From contig NZ_AVHW01000046.1 in NCBI RefSeq assembly GCF_000449425.2, positions 1 through 64,000 of the forward strand: 64,000 bases of DNA, read 5' to 3'. Shown in pieces: positions 28,150 through 36,538 of this stretch. The notes below the pieces were generated by a model. It had not been told where the DNA came from. It made no database searches and saw nothing but the letters and a program-made list of their open reading frames with translations. A program made the translations under genes and the position numbers. Numbering within the stretch: position 1 is the first letter of the stretch; each line of letters starts with the position of its first letter. This DNA comes from Clostridioides difficile CD160. GTDB taxonomy: Bacteria; Bacillota; Clostridia; Peptostreptococcales; Peptostreptococcaceae.

Positions 28150-28285
28150 ATATTCACCTCTTCATACTTTGTATTATAACATAGTTTTATAATTCTTAAT
28201 TTATAAATTTATAAATGACCTAGCTTGTTGTGAATGTGTTAAAATATGTATAGGCGGGTATAAAAAATACATAAGAGGTGAAGAT

Positions 28286-29146
28286 GTGTTTGAAGTAAAG
28301 AATATCACAAAAAAATTAGGTAAATTCAAGTTGAATAATATAAACTTGGAGCTAAAAGAAGGGGATATTGTTGGAATTATAGGTCCAAATGGTTCAGGAA
28401 AGACGACTTTAATAAAAATTATAATGGGGATTATTGATGCAGATGAAGGTGAAATTAAACTTTGTAATGAAACTATTGACGATTCTCCAATAAGTTTTAA
28501 AAACAATATTGGTTTTGTATATGATTCTTTACAATTTTATCCACATTTAAAGGTTAAAGAATTTAGAAGAATAGTATCATTATTTTATAGTGATTTTGAT
28601 AGAGAAAGATTTGATGAATATCTTAAAAAGTTTGAGATAGAAGAACATATGCATATTAAGAATTTGTCTAAAGGTCAATCTGAGAAACTTATGCTGTCAA
28701 ATGCACTTAGTCATAATGCTAAATTATTGATTTTGGATGAACCAACTGCTGGAATAGACCCAATAGTAAGAACTGAAATAATGCAATACTTAAAAGATTT
28801 TGTAAAAAATGGAAACAGCAGTGTAATAATTTCCACTCACAACACTGATAATTTAATTAAGGTAGCTGATTATCTTGTCTTTATAAATAAAGGAAATCAG
28901 ATTTTTACAGTTAAGAAAGAGTTAATAGAACAAGAATATAAAATAATTAGAGCAAATAAGGCAGAATTAGAAGCAATTAAAGAAAATATAGTTGGTGTGA
29001 AAGAGTATAAATATTACAATGAGGCACTTGTTAAAGTTGGAGATAGTTTAAAAATAAAAAGTTTGTTGGTAGAAATTGATAAACATAAGGTCAAAAATCC
29101 TACTATAGAAGAACTAATGTATTATTATGTAAATGAGGTGAAATAA
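28286..29146 (+). CDS. ABC transporter ATP-binding protein
   Basis: A 286-residue ABC ATPase with Walker A GPNGSGKTT, signature LSKGQSEKLML (divergent from LSGGQ), Walker B LLILDEPTAGID and switch STHN. The C-terminal about 70 residues form the extra domain seen in ABC-2 export systems. The GTG start is set by AGAGGTGA; the ATG two bases earlier leads to a stop. It overlaps the permease gene by one base (TAATG). Substrate unknown. Confidence 0.88.
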   Translation: MFEVKNITKKLGKFKLNNINLELKEGDIVGIIGPNGSGKTTLIKIIMGIIDADEGEIKLCNETIDDSPISFKNNIGFVYDSLQFYPHLKVKEFRRIVSLFYSDFDRERFDEYLKKFEIEEHMHIKNLSKGQSEKLMLSNALSHNAKLLILDEPTAGIDPIVRTEIMQYLKDFVKNGNSSVIISTHNTDNLIKVADYLVFINKGNQIFTVKKELIEQEYKIIRANKAELEAIKENIVGVKEYKYYNEALVKVGDSLKIKSLLVEIDKHKVKNPTIEELMYYYVNEVK

Positions 29147-29832
29147 TGTTCAATTTAATAAGGAAGGATTTAATAATAGGAATTAGTTCAGATGGTATTC
29201 GCAATTTAAAGTACATAGTATTATTTTTTGTTTTTTATTTTTTCCTTAACTCAATTTCATATTACACAGTAAGCATTGTTGTAAGTTATTTGGTGTTTAT
29301 AAATACATTTGAGTGTGATTATGAAAATGATTCAAGGATTTTTATAAGAAGTATGCCAGTTAGTATAGAAGATGTCGTCTATTCAAAATATTTACTGGGT
29401 GTGGGTTTGATAATTTCTGTGACAACATTTGTATCTTTAGTAAGTAAATTGACATCACTAGTATTTTTCAGAAATATGGTTTTAAATGATGTATTTTTCT
29501 CTGTAAATATATTTTTAGCAATCTTGGCAATTTTACTTCCTTTAATTTTTAAATTTGGATATGGCAAAATGAAAGTTTGTGGTCTAATGATAAGTATATT
29601 AATCTATTTTGTATATGGAGGTCTTTTGAAGACAATTAGCATGGTTGTATATCAGGTAAAGCATTTTAATTATAGCAAAATTGGAGGAGTGTATCTTTCA
29701 AATTATGTAACTGATATGGCTAATACTAAATATATAAACCTATATAGTATGACTTTTTTAACAATAATAATTTTTATAATATCGATGTATTTTTCTATTA
29801 GGATTTCAAAAAAGAATAAGTTTAATTATTAA
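29146..29832 (+). CDS. ABC-2-type permease
   Basis: A 228-residue membrane protein with about six hydrophobic spans (strong ones near residues 25-55, 85-105, 120-140, 145-170 and 200-220). It contains the segment IFIRSMPVSIEDVVYSKY, typical of the cytoplasmic loop of small ABC-2 permeases. Translationally coupled to the ATPase. Probably exports a peptide or lipid-like compound, or protects against one; this is inference. Confidence 0.75.
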   Translation: MFNLIRKDLIIGISSDGIRNLKYIVLFFVFYFFLNSISYYTVSIVVSYLVFINTFECDYENDSRIFIRSMPVSIEDVVYSKYLLGVGLIISVTTFVSLVSKLTSLVFFRNMVLNDVFFSVNIFLAILAILLPLIFKFGYGKMKVCGLMISILIYFVYGGLLKTISMVVYQVKHFNYSKIGGVYLSNYVTDMANTKYINLYSMTFLTIIIFIISMYFSIRISKKNKFNY

Positions 29833-29883
29833 AATTTTAATTAATATTATAGCACAATAGCACAAAATATAAGGAGACTAGAA

Positions 29884-30426
29884 ATGAATAAGTTTATAAA
29901 GGTTTCATTTTTTATTTTGGGGATTTTTACACTATTCATAGCTATAAATAAATTAGTATATAGAGATATGGTAAGTGTCAAAGATTATGAAATAAATCAT
30001 TTAGAGGAAATTGGTTTTGATTTTGATAGCAGAAGAAGTAGAGATATTGGTACTATTGTAAGATTTAAAATAAGCAATAATAGTAGATATAGCTATAGGT
30101 TAAGCAGTGCTAAAATGAAGTTTGAAAGCTGTGTAGAAAATAAAAAAGGAATAGATAAATGTTCTTCATATGTAAATATAGAGTTATCTAATGAGAAAAA
30201 TTCTATAACTGAAAAAACTCTAAAGTATGGTATAAAACCAAATAATCAGGGTTATGTTGATTTTATAATTCCAAAAGGATTAAATTTTGATTATAGGTAC
30301 TTTAGTCAGTCTGGGATGAGTGTCGAATATAGGGGAGAATATATTGTCGATATTCCAATGGCAAAAGGTTTATATCTAGTAGTTGGAAAAAATAATGATG
30401 TATGGAAAGCTACTATTATGGAATGA
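29884..30426 (+). CDS. Membrane-anchored extracytoplasmic protein of unknown function
   Basis: A 180-residue protein with a single hydrophobic segment (about residues 7-24) acting as an uncleaved anchor or signal, followed by a soluble domain rich in beta-type sequence with two cysteines (about residues 82 and 92). I do not recognise the family. ATG behind AAGGAG, 51 bases after the permease, so it probably belongs to the same transcript as the ABC genes. Confidence 0.6.
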   Translation: MNKFIKVSFFILGIFTLFIAINKLVYRDMVSVKDYEINHLEEIGFDFDSRRSRDIGTIVRFKISNNSRYSYRLSSAKMKFESCVENKKGIDKCSSYVNIELSNEKNSITEKTLKYGIKPNNQGYVDFIIPKGLNFDYRYFSQSGMSVEYRGEYIVDIPMAKGLYLVVGKNNDVWKATIME

Positions 30427-30513
30427 TTTTAAAAAATTGAAAAATTAACCAATCATAGATATAATTAAGAATAATAAAAAATCTATAAACATTCAGAGTA
30501 GGAGGGGTATTTG

Positions 30514-30981
30514 ATGTCAATAAGTAATGTAAGGGAGTATTTTAAAGGTTTTGGAAGAGAAGATAGTATATTGGAGTTTGAACAATCTAGTGCTACTGTA
30601 GAACTTGCAGCTGAAGCAGCAGGAGTTATTCCAGCAAGAATAGCTAAGACACTTTCATTTAAGATAGGTGATGATGCAATTTTGATTGTAACAGCTGGTG
30701 ATGCTAAGATTGATAATAAAAAATATAAGGCTGAATTTAACTGTAAGGCAAAAATGTTAACACCAGAAGAAGTTTTAGAGTTTACTGGACATGCTATTGG
30801 TGGTGTTTGTCCATTTGGATTAAAAAATTCTCTAAAAGTGTACTTAGACGATTCAATGAAAAGATTTGATACAGTATTCCCTGCATGTGGAAGTAGTAAT
30901 TCAGCAATAGAGCTTACATGTGAGGAAATGGATAAATTTTCTAATTGTGAAAAATGGGTAGACGTTTGTAAAAATTGGTAA
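30514..30981 (+). CDS. YbaK/EbsC-family aminoacyl-tRNA deacylase
   Basis: A 155-residue stand-alone editing domain related to the insertion domain of ProRS, which clears Cys-tRNA(Pro) or similar mischarged tRNAs. Characteristic blocks are PARIAKTLSF, the Lys-rich segment after TAGDAKIDNKKYK, the GHAIGGVCPFGL motif and FPACGSSNSAIEL. The ATG at 30514 is chosen because GGAGGGG ends six bases upstream; a TTG one codon earlier is less well spaced. A terminator follows at 31012. Confidence 0.88.
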   Translation: MSISNVREYFKGFGREDSILEFEQSSATVELAAEAAGVIPARIAKTLSFKIGDDAILIVTAGDAKIDNKKYKAEFNCKAKMLTPEEVLEFTGHAIGGVCPFGLKNSLKVYLDDSMKRFDTVFPACGSSNSAIELTCEEMDKFSNCEKWVDVCKNW

Positions 30982-31011
30982 AAAATATAGTAAACTATAG
31001 TAGAAATTAGT

Positions 31012-31055
31012 AAAAAACTATCTCTGTATACAATTTATACAGGGGTAGTTTTTTT
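31012..31055 (+). terminator. Terminator after YbaK-like gene
   Basis: AAAAAACTATCTCTGTATA pairs with TATACAGGGGTAGTTTTTT around the tetraloop region CAAT, followed by a run of seven T. Confidence 0.85.
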
Positions 31056-31689
31056 GATGAAATATTTATAAATCTAGGAGGAAAATCTAATTTAAACTAA
31101 TAATCCAAAATAAAGTTAAAAAATTCTGATTTTTCTTCAAAATTAAAAAAAAATGACAAAAAAATAGAAAAAATGTAGTAAATATTGTTAAAAAAATAAT
31201 TAGAAATTATTGAAAAATTATCCTCTGAGTGATAGTATTATAGATGTAAGATATTTAAAAACAAAAAATAATCACAGAAAAATATGATTATTTAGCTCTA
31301 TTAAAATAATTTTGATACGATAAAATTTTTTTTGTATACTGCTAAGAAGTAGATATATACACAATGTTTACTAACTAATATACCCTAAGATAAAAATCGT
31401 AAACAAATTATTTTGTCTATAACCATTGTGAAAGAAATCTTATTTTAGCTTGAAATTTCACAAAATTCCAAAAAGCGAGATTTTTTTTAAGTGTAGTTGA
31501 TTTTAAATTAACAATTTATAATTAAATTAATGTCATAATTGGTTAGCATAATTACATATAAATATAGGGCGGACTTTAATTACGGTTATAAATTTCTCGA
31601 CGTATATTCAAATACTTTATTATAGATGCTGCCGAGATTTTAATTAATAAATGAAAATAAAATATTTATAAAATACTGAGGAGGCTATT
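31056..31689 (+). promoter_or_regulatory. Long control region and 5' leader of the butyryl-CoA operon
   Basis: This 634-base stretch has no open reading frame of note. A good sigma-A promoter is TTGATA (31312-31317), 17 bases, TATACT (31335-31340), which would give a leader of about 340 bases. A second, weaker pair is TTGAAA (31210) and TAGTAT (31233). Inside the leader ACAAT/ATTGT and GTTTAC/GTAAAC pair between about 31361 and 31428. A hairpin ending in eight T is at 31435-31488, and TTGATTTTAAATTAACAA (31497-31514), similar to a Rex box, precedes another TATAAT at 31517. TCTCG/CGAGA pairing spans about 31610-31640. The functional start site cannot be decided from sequence. Confidence 0.55.
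31435..31488 (+). terminator. Possible attenuator in the leader of bcd2
   Basis: AAATCT...GCTT pairs with AAGC...AGATTT with internal bulges, and the 3' arm runs into TTTTTTTT. It lies about 95 bases after the start expected from the promoter at 31312 and 200 bases before bcd2. It could end a fraction of transcripts early. The stem is imperfect, so confidence is limited. Confidence 0.4.
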
Positions 31690-32826
31690 ATGGATTTAAA
31701 TTCTAAAAAATATCAGATGCTTAAAGAGCTATATGTAAGCTTCGCTGAAAATGAAGTTAAACCTTTAGCAACAGAACTTGATGAAGAAGAAAGATTTCCT
31801 TATGAAACAGTGGAAAAAATGGCAAAAGCAGGAATGTTAGGTATACCATATCCAAAAGAGTATGGTGGAGAAGGTGGAGACACTGTAGGATATATAATGG
31901 CAGTTGAAGAATTGTCTAGAGTTTGTGGTACTACAGGAGTTATCTTATCAGCTCATACATCTCTTGGTTCTTGGCCTATATATCAATATGGAAACGAAGA
32001 ACAAAAACAAAAATTCTTAAAGCCATTAGCAAGTGGAGAAAAATTAGGAGCTTTTGGTCTTACTGAACCTAATGCTGGTACAGATGCATCTGGACAACAA
32101 ACAACTGCTGTTTTAGATGGAGATGAATACATACTTAATGGCTCAAAAATATTTATAACAAATGCAATAGCTGGTGACATATATGTAGTAATGGCAATGA
32201 CTGATAAATCTAAAGGTAATAGAGGAATATCAGCATTTATAGTTGAAAAAGGAACTCCTGGATTTAGCTTTGGGGTTAAAGAAAAGAAAATGGGTATAAG
32301 AGGTTCAGCTACTAGTGAATTAATATTTGAAGATTGTAGAATACCTAAAGAAAATTTACTTGGAAAAGAAGGACAAGGATTTAAAATAGCAATGTCTACT
32401 CTTGATGGTGGTAGAATTGGTATAGCAGCACAAGCTTTAGGTTTAGCACAAGGAGCTCTTGATGAAACAGTTAAATATGTAAAAGAAAGAGTACAATTTG
32501 GTAGACCACTATCAAAATTCCAAAATACACAATTCCAATTAGCTGATATGGAAGTTAAAATACAAGCGGCTAGACATCTTGTATATCAAGCAGCTATAAA
32601 CAAAGATGAAGGAAAACCTTATGGAGTAGAAGCAGCAATGGCAAAACTATTTGCAGCTGAAACAGCTATGGAAGTTACTACAAAAGCTGTACAACTTCAT
32701 GGTGGATATGGATACACTCGTGACTATCCAGTAGAAAGAATGATGAGAGATGCTAAGATAACTGAAATATATGAAGGAACTAGTGAAGTTCAAAGAATGG
32801 TTATTTCAGGAAAATTATTAAAATAG
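31690..32826 (+). CDS. bcd2: Butyryl-CoA dehydrogenase
   Basis: A flavoprotein that reduces crotonyl-CoA to butyryl-CoA and, with EtfAB, couples this to ferredoxin reduction by electron bifurcation. The 378-residue acyl-CoA dehydrogenase has FGLTEPNAGTD (substrate/FAD contact), GIRGSATSEL, the dimer segment VQFGRPLSKFQ and the C-terminal catalytic base Glu362 in IYEGTSEVQR. ATG behind GAGGAGG. First gene of a six-gene operon ending at 37714; the coding sequence uses a restricted codon set, in keeping with high expression. Confidence 0.95.
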   Translation: MDLNSKKYQMLKELYVSFAENEVKPLATELDEEERFPYETVEKMAKAGMLGIPYPKEYGGEGGDTVGYIMAVEELSRVCGTTGVILSAHTSLGSWPIYQYGNEEQKQKFLKPLASGEKLGAFGLTEPNAGTDASGQQTTAVLDGDEYILNGSKIFITNAIAGDIYVVMAMTDKSKGNRGISAFIVEKGTPGFSFGVKEKKMGIRGSATSELIFEDCRIPKENLLGKEGQGFKIAMSTLDGGRIGIAAQALGLAQGALDETVKYVKERVQFGRPLSKFQNTQFQLADMEVKIQAARHLVYQAAINKDEGKPYGVEAAMAKLFAAETAMEVTTKAVQLHGGYGYTRDYPVERMMRDAKITEIYEGTSEVQRMVISGKLLK

Positions 32827-32884
32827 ATAAATATTAAAATATACACAATAGGTCGATATTAAAATAGATATGGAGGAAGGATTT

Positions 32885-33667
32885 ATGAATATAGTCGTTT
32901 GTATAAAACAAGTTCCAGATACAACAGAAGTTAAACTAGATCCTAATACAGGTACTTTAATTAGAGATGGAGTACCAAGTATAATAAACCCTGATGATAA
33001 AGCAGGTCTAGAGGAAGCTATAAAATTAAAAGAAGAAATGGGTGCTAATGTAACTGTTATAACAATGGGACCTCCTCAAGCAGATATGGCTTTAAAAGAA
33101 GCTTTAGCAATGGGTGCAGATAGAGGAATATTATTAACAGATAGAGCATTTGCAGGTGCTGATACTTGGGCGACTTCATCAGCATTAGCAGGAGCATTAA
33201 AAAATATAGATTTTGATATTATAATAGCTGGAAGACAGGCTATAGATGGAGACACTGCACAAGTTGGTCCTCAAATAGCTGAACATTTAAAACTTCCATC
33301 AATAACATATGCTGAAGAAATAAAAACTGAAGGTGAATATGTATTAGTAAAAAGACAATTTGAAGATTGTTGTCATGACTTAAAAGTTAAAATGCCATGC
33401 CTTATAACAACTCTTAAAGATATGAACACACCAAGATACATGAAGGTTGGAAGAATATACGATGCATTTGAAAATGATGTAGTAGAAACTTGGACTGTAA
33501 AAGATATAGAAGTTGACCCTACTAATTTAGGTCTTAAAGGTTCTCCAACTAGTGTATTTAAATCATTTACAAAATCAGTTAAACCAGCTGGTACAATATA
33601 CAATGAAGATGCAAAAACATCAGCTGGAATTGTAATAGATAAATTAAAAGAGAAGTTTATCATATAA
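32885..33667 (+). CDS. etfB: Electron transfer flavoprotein beta subunit
   Basis: The small subunit of EtfAB, carrying the bifurcating FAD at the interface and partner of butyryl-CoA dehydrogenase. Signatures: CIKQVPDT, GADRGILLTDRAFAGADTWATS and IIAGRQAIDGDTAQVGPQ. An ATG at 32870 is in frame, but the GGAGGAAGG it contains is the ribosome-binding site for the ATG at 32885, which gives the usual N-terminus MNIVVCIKQ and 260 residues. Confidence 0.93.
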   Translation: MNIVVCIKQVPDTTEVKLDPNTGTLIRDGVPSIINPDDKAGLEEAIKLKEEMGANVTVITMGPPQADMALKEALAMGADRGILLTDRAFAGADTWATSSALAGALKNIDFDIIIAGRQAIDGDTAQVGPQIAEHLKLPSITYAEEIKTEGEYVLVKRQFEDCCHDLKVKMPCLITTLKDMNTPRYMKVGRIYDAFENDVVETWTVKDIEVDPTNLGLKGSPTSVFKSFTKSVKPAGTIYNEDAKTSAGIVIDKLKEKFII

Positions 33668-33685
33668 TTTAAGGGGGGATAAAGA

Positions 33686-34696
33686 ATGGGTAACGTTTTA
33701 GTAGTAATAGAACAAAGAGAAAATGTAATTCAAACCGTTTCTTTAGAATTGCTAGGAAAGGCTACAGAAATAGCAAAAGATTATGATACAAAAGTTTCTG
33801 CATTACTTTTAGGAAGTAAAGTAGAAGGTTTAATAGATACATTAGCACATTATGGAGCAGATGAAGTAATTGTAGTTGATGATGAAGCTTTAGCATTGTA
33901 TACAACTGAACCATATACAAAGGCAGCTTATGAAGCAATAAAAGCAGCTGACCCAATAGTTGTATTATTTGGAGCAACTTCAATAGGTAGAGATTTAGCT
34001 CCTAGAGTATCTGCTAGAATACATACAGGACTTACTGCTGACTGTACAGGACTTGCAGTAGCTGAGGATACAAAATTATTATTAATGACAAGACCTGCTT
34101 TTGGTGGAAATATAATGGCAACAATAGTTTGTAAAGACTTTAGACCTCAAATGTCTACAGTTAGACCAGGTGTTATGAAGAAAAATGAAATTGATGAAAC
34201 TAAAGAGGCTGTAATTAATCGTTTTAAAGTAGAATTTACTGAAGCTGACAAATTAGTTCAAGTTGTAGAAGTAATCAAAGAAGCTAAAAAACAAGTTAAA
34301 ATAGAAGATGCTAAGATATTAGTTTCTGCTGGACGTGGAATGGGTGGAAAAGAAAACTTAGATATACTTTATGAATTAGCTGAAATCATAGGTGGAGAAG
34401 TTTCTGGTTCTCGTGCCACTATAGATGCAGGATGGTTAGACAAAGCAAGACAAGTTGGTCAAACTGGTAAAACTGTAAGACCAGACCTTTATATAGCTTG
34501 TGGTATATCTGGAGCAATACAGCATATAGCTGGTATGGAAGATGCTGAGTTTATAGTTGCTATAAATAAAAATCCAGAAGCCCCAATATTTAAGTATGCT
34601 GATGTTGGTATAGTTGGAGACGTTCATAAAGTACTTCCAGAACTTATCAGTCAGTTAAGTGTTGCAAAAGAAAAAGGTGAAGTTTTAGCTAACTAA
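33686..34696 (+). CDS. etfA: Electron transfer flavoprotein alpha subunit
   Basis: A 336-residue EtfA. The N-terminal domain pairs with EtfB, and the C-terminal FAD-binding domain carries SAGRGMGGKENL, GSRATIDAGWL, QVGQTGKTVRPDLYIA and GISGAIQH. ATG behind AAGGGGGG, 18 bases after etfB. Works with bcd2 and etfB as the bifurcating complex in the cytosol. Confidence 0.95.
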   Translation: MGNVLVVIEQRENVIQTVSLELLGKATEIAKDYDTKVSALLLGSKVEGLIDTLAHYGADEVIVVDDEALALYTTEPYTKAAYEAIKAADPIVVLFGATSIGRDLAPRVSARIHTGLTADCTGLAVAEDTKLLLMTRPAFGGNIMATIVCKDFRPQMSTVRPGVMKKNEIDETKEAVINRFKVEFTEADKLVQVVEVIKEAKKQVKIEDAKILVSAGRGMGGKENLDILYELAEIIGGEVSGSRATIDAGWLDKARQVGQTGKTVRPDLYIACGISGAIQHIAGMEDAEFIVAINKNPEAPIFKYADVGIVGDVHKVLPELISQLSVAKEKGEVLAN

Positions 34697-34714
34697 TTTC
34701 TTGGGGAGGGTATT

Positions 34715-35512
34715 ATGAGTACAAGTGATGTTAAAGTTTATGAGAATGTAGCTGTTGAAGTAGATGGAAATATATGTACAGTGAAAATGAATAGACCTAA
34801 AGCCCTTAATGCAATAAATTCAAAAACTTTAGAAGAACTTTATGAAGTATTTGTAGATATTAATAATGATGAAACTATTGATGTTGTAATATTGACAGGG
34901 GAAGGAAAAGCATTTGTAGCTGGAGCAGATATTGCATATATGAAAGATTTAGATGCTGTAGCTGCTAAAGATTTTAGTAGCTTAGGAGCCAAAGCTTTTG
35001 GAGAAATAGAAAATAGTAAAAAAGTAGTAATAGCTGCTGTAAATGGATTTGCTTTAGGTGGAGGATGCGAGCTTGCAATGTCATGTGATATAAGAATTGC
35101 ATCTGCTAAAGCTAAATTTGGGCAACCAGAGGTAACTCTTGGAATAACTCCAGGATATGGTGGAACTCAAAGACTTACAAGACTGGTTGGAATGGCAAAA
35201 GCAAAAGAATTAATCTTTACAGGTCAAGTTATAAAAGCTGATGAAGCTGAAAAAATAGGGCTAGTAAATAGAGTTGTTGAGCCAGAAGTTTTAATGGAAG
35301 AGGTTGAGAAATTAGCTAAGATAATAGCTAAAAATGCTCAGCTTGCAGTTAGATACTCTAAAGAAGCAATACAACTTGGTGCTCAAACTGATATAAATAC
35401 TGGAATAGATATAGAATCTAATTTATTTGGTCTTTGTTTTTCAACTAAAGACCAAAAAGAAGGAATGTCAGCTTTTGTTGAAAAAAGAGAAGCTAACTTT
35501 ATAAAAGGGTAA
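34715..35512 (+). CDS. crt2: 3-hydroxybutyryl-CoA dehydratase (crotonase)
   Basis: Converts 3-hydroxybutyryl-CoA to crotonyl-CoA. The 265-residue enoyl-CoA hydratase fold shows the oxyanion segments AFVAGADIAYM and AAVNGFALGGG, with the two catalytic glutamates in GGGCELAM and FGQPEVTLGI. ATG behind GGGGAGGG. It is separated from hbd by 99 bases that hold a perfect 14-bp hairpin. Confidence 0.95.
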   Translation: MSTSDVKVYENVAVEVDGNICTVKMNRPKALNAINSKTLEELYEVFVDINNDETIDVVILTGEGKAFVAGADIAYMKDLDAVAAKDFSSLGAKAFGEIENSKKVVIAAVNGFALGGGCELAMSCDIRIASAKAKFGQPEVTLGITPGYGGTQRLTRLVGMAKAKELIFTGQVIKADEAEKIGLVNRVVEPEVLMEEVEKLAKIIAKNAQLAVRYSKEAIQLGAQTDINTGIDIESNLFGLCFSTKDQKEGMSAFVEKREANFIKG

Positions 35513-35536
35513 AAAATCTAATTAAAAATATATTTG

Positions 35537-35577
35537 CTGTTAACTAGATTGAATCAATATTTTAATCTAGTTAACAG
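35537..35577 (+). other. Intercistronic hairpin between crt2 and hbd
   Basis: CTGTTAACTAGATT (35537-35550) pairs perfectly with AATCTAGTTAACAG (35564-35577) around a 13-base loop. No T run follows, so it is not a standard terminator. It may set mRNA processing or stability between the two halves of the operon. Confidence 0.65.
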
Positions 35578-35611
35578 AATATAAATACTAAAATAACAGG
35601 AGGTTATAACT

Positions 35612-36457
35612 ATGAAATTAGCTGTAATAGGTAGTGGAACTATGGGAAGTGGTATTGTACAAACTTTTGCAAGTTGTGGTCATGATGTATGTTTAAAGAG
35701 TAGAACTCAAGGTGCTATAGATAAATGTTTAGGCTTATTAGATAAAAATTTAACTAAGTTAGTTACTAAAGGAAAAATGGATGAAGCTACAAAAGCAGAG
35801 ATATTAAGTCATGTTAGTTCAACTACTAACTATGAAGACTTAAAAGATATGGATTTAATAATAGAAGCATCTGTAGAAGATATGAACATAAAGAAAGATG
35901 TTTTCAAATTATTAGATGAATTATGTAAAGAAGACACTATTTTAGCAACAAATACTTCATCATTATCTATAACAGAAATAGCTTCTTCTACTACTAGACC
36001 AGATAAAGTTATAGGAATGCATTTCTTCAATCCAGTTCCTATGATGAAATTAGTTGAGGTTATAAGCGGACAGTTAACATCAAAAGTTACTTTTGATACA
36101 GTATTTGAATTATCTAAGAGTATCAATAAAGTACCAGTAGATGTATCTGAATCTCCTGGATTTGTAGTAAACAGAATACTTATACCTATGATAAATGAAG
36201 CTGTTGGTATATATGCAGATGGCGTTGCAAGTAAAGAAGAAATAGATGAAGCTATGAAATTAGGAGCAAACCATCCAATGGGACCATTAGCATTAGGTGA
36301 TTTAATAGGATTAGACGTTGTTTTAGCTATAATGAACGTTCTATATACTGAATTTGGAGATACTAAATATAGACCTCATCCACTTTTAGCTAAAATGGTT
36401 AGAGCTAATCAATTAGGAAGAAAAACTAAGATAGGATTCTATGATTACAATAAATAA
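35612..36457 (+). CDS. hbd: 3-hydroxybutyryl-CoA dehydrogenase
   Basis: Reduces acetoacetyl-CoA to 3-hydroxybutyryl-CoA. The 281-residue protein has the N-terminal Rossmann motif GSGTMGSG, the catalytic His in GMHFFNPVPMMKLVE, the Ser/Asn pair in NTSSLS and the C-terminal dimer domain with GANHPMGPLALGDLIG. ATG behind AGGAGGT. Fifth gene of the operon. Confidence 0.95.
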   Translation: MKLAVIGSGTMGSGIVQTFASCGHDVCLKSRTQGAIDKCLGLLDKNLTKLVTKGKMDEATKAEILSHVSSTTNYEDLKDMDLIIEASVEDMNIKKDVFKLLDELCKEDTILATNTSSLSITEIASSTTRPDKVIGMHFFNPVPMMKLVEVISGQLTSKVTFDTVFELSKSINKVPVDVSESPGFVVNRILIPMINEAVGIYADGVASKEEIDEAMKLGANHPMGPLALGDLIGLDVVLAIMNVLYTEFGDTKYRPHPLLAKMVRANQLGRKTKIGFYDYNK

Positions 36458-36478
36458 AAATTTAGAAATTTAAATAGT

Positions 36479-36495
36479 ATTGTTTAAAAAACAAT
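36479..36495 (+). promoter_or_regulatory. Inverted repeat upstream of thlA1
   Basis: ATTGTTT-AAA-AAACAAT is a perfect inverted repeat 44 bases before the thlA1 start. It resembles half-sites of redox regulator Rex (TTGTTAA) only loosely. It may be a binding site or a small hairpin. Confidence 0.35.
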
Positions 36496-36538
36496 TTCGA
36501 TAATCTGATAAAAATCTAATTTTACGGGGGTAATGAAT

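Noticed and set aside
31185-31200. TTGTTAAAAAAATAAT as a Rex box
   Set aside because: Only one half-site matches; the site at 31497-31514 is much better.
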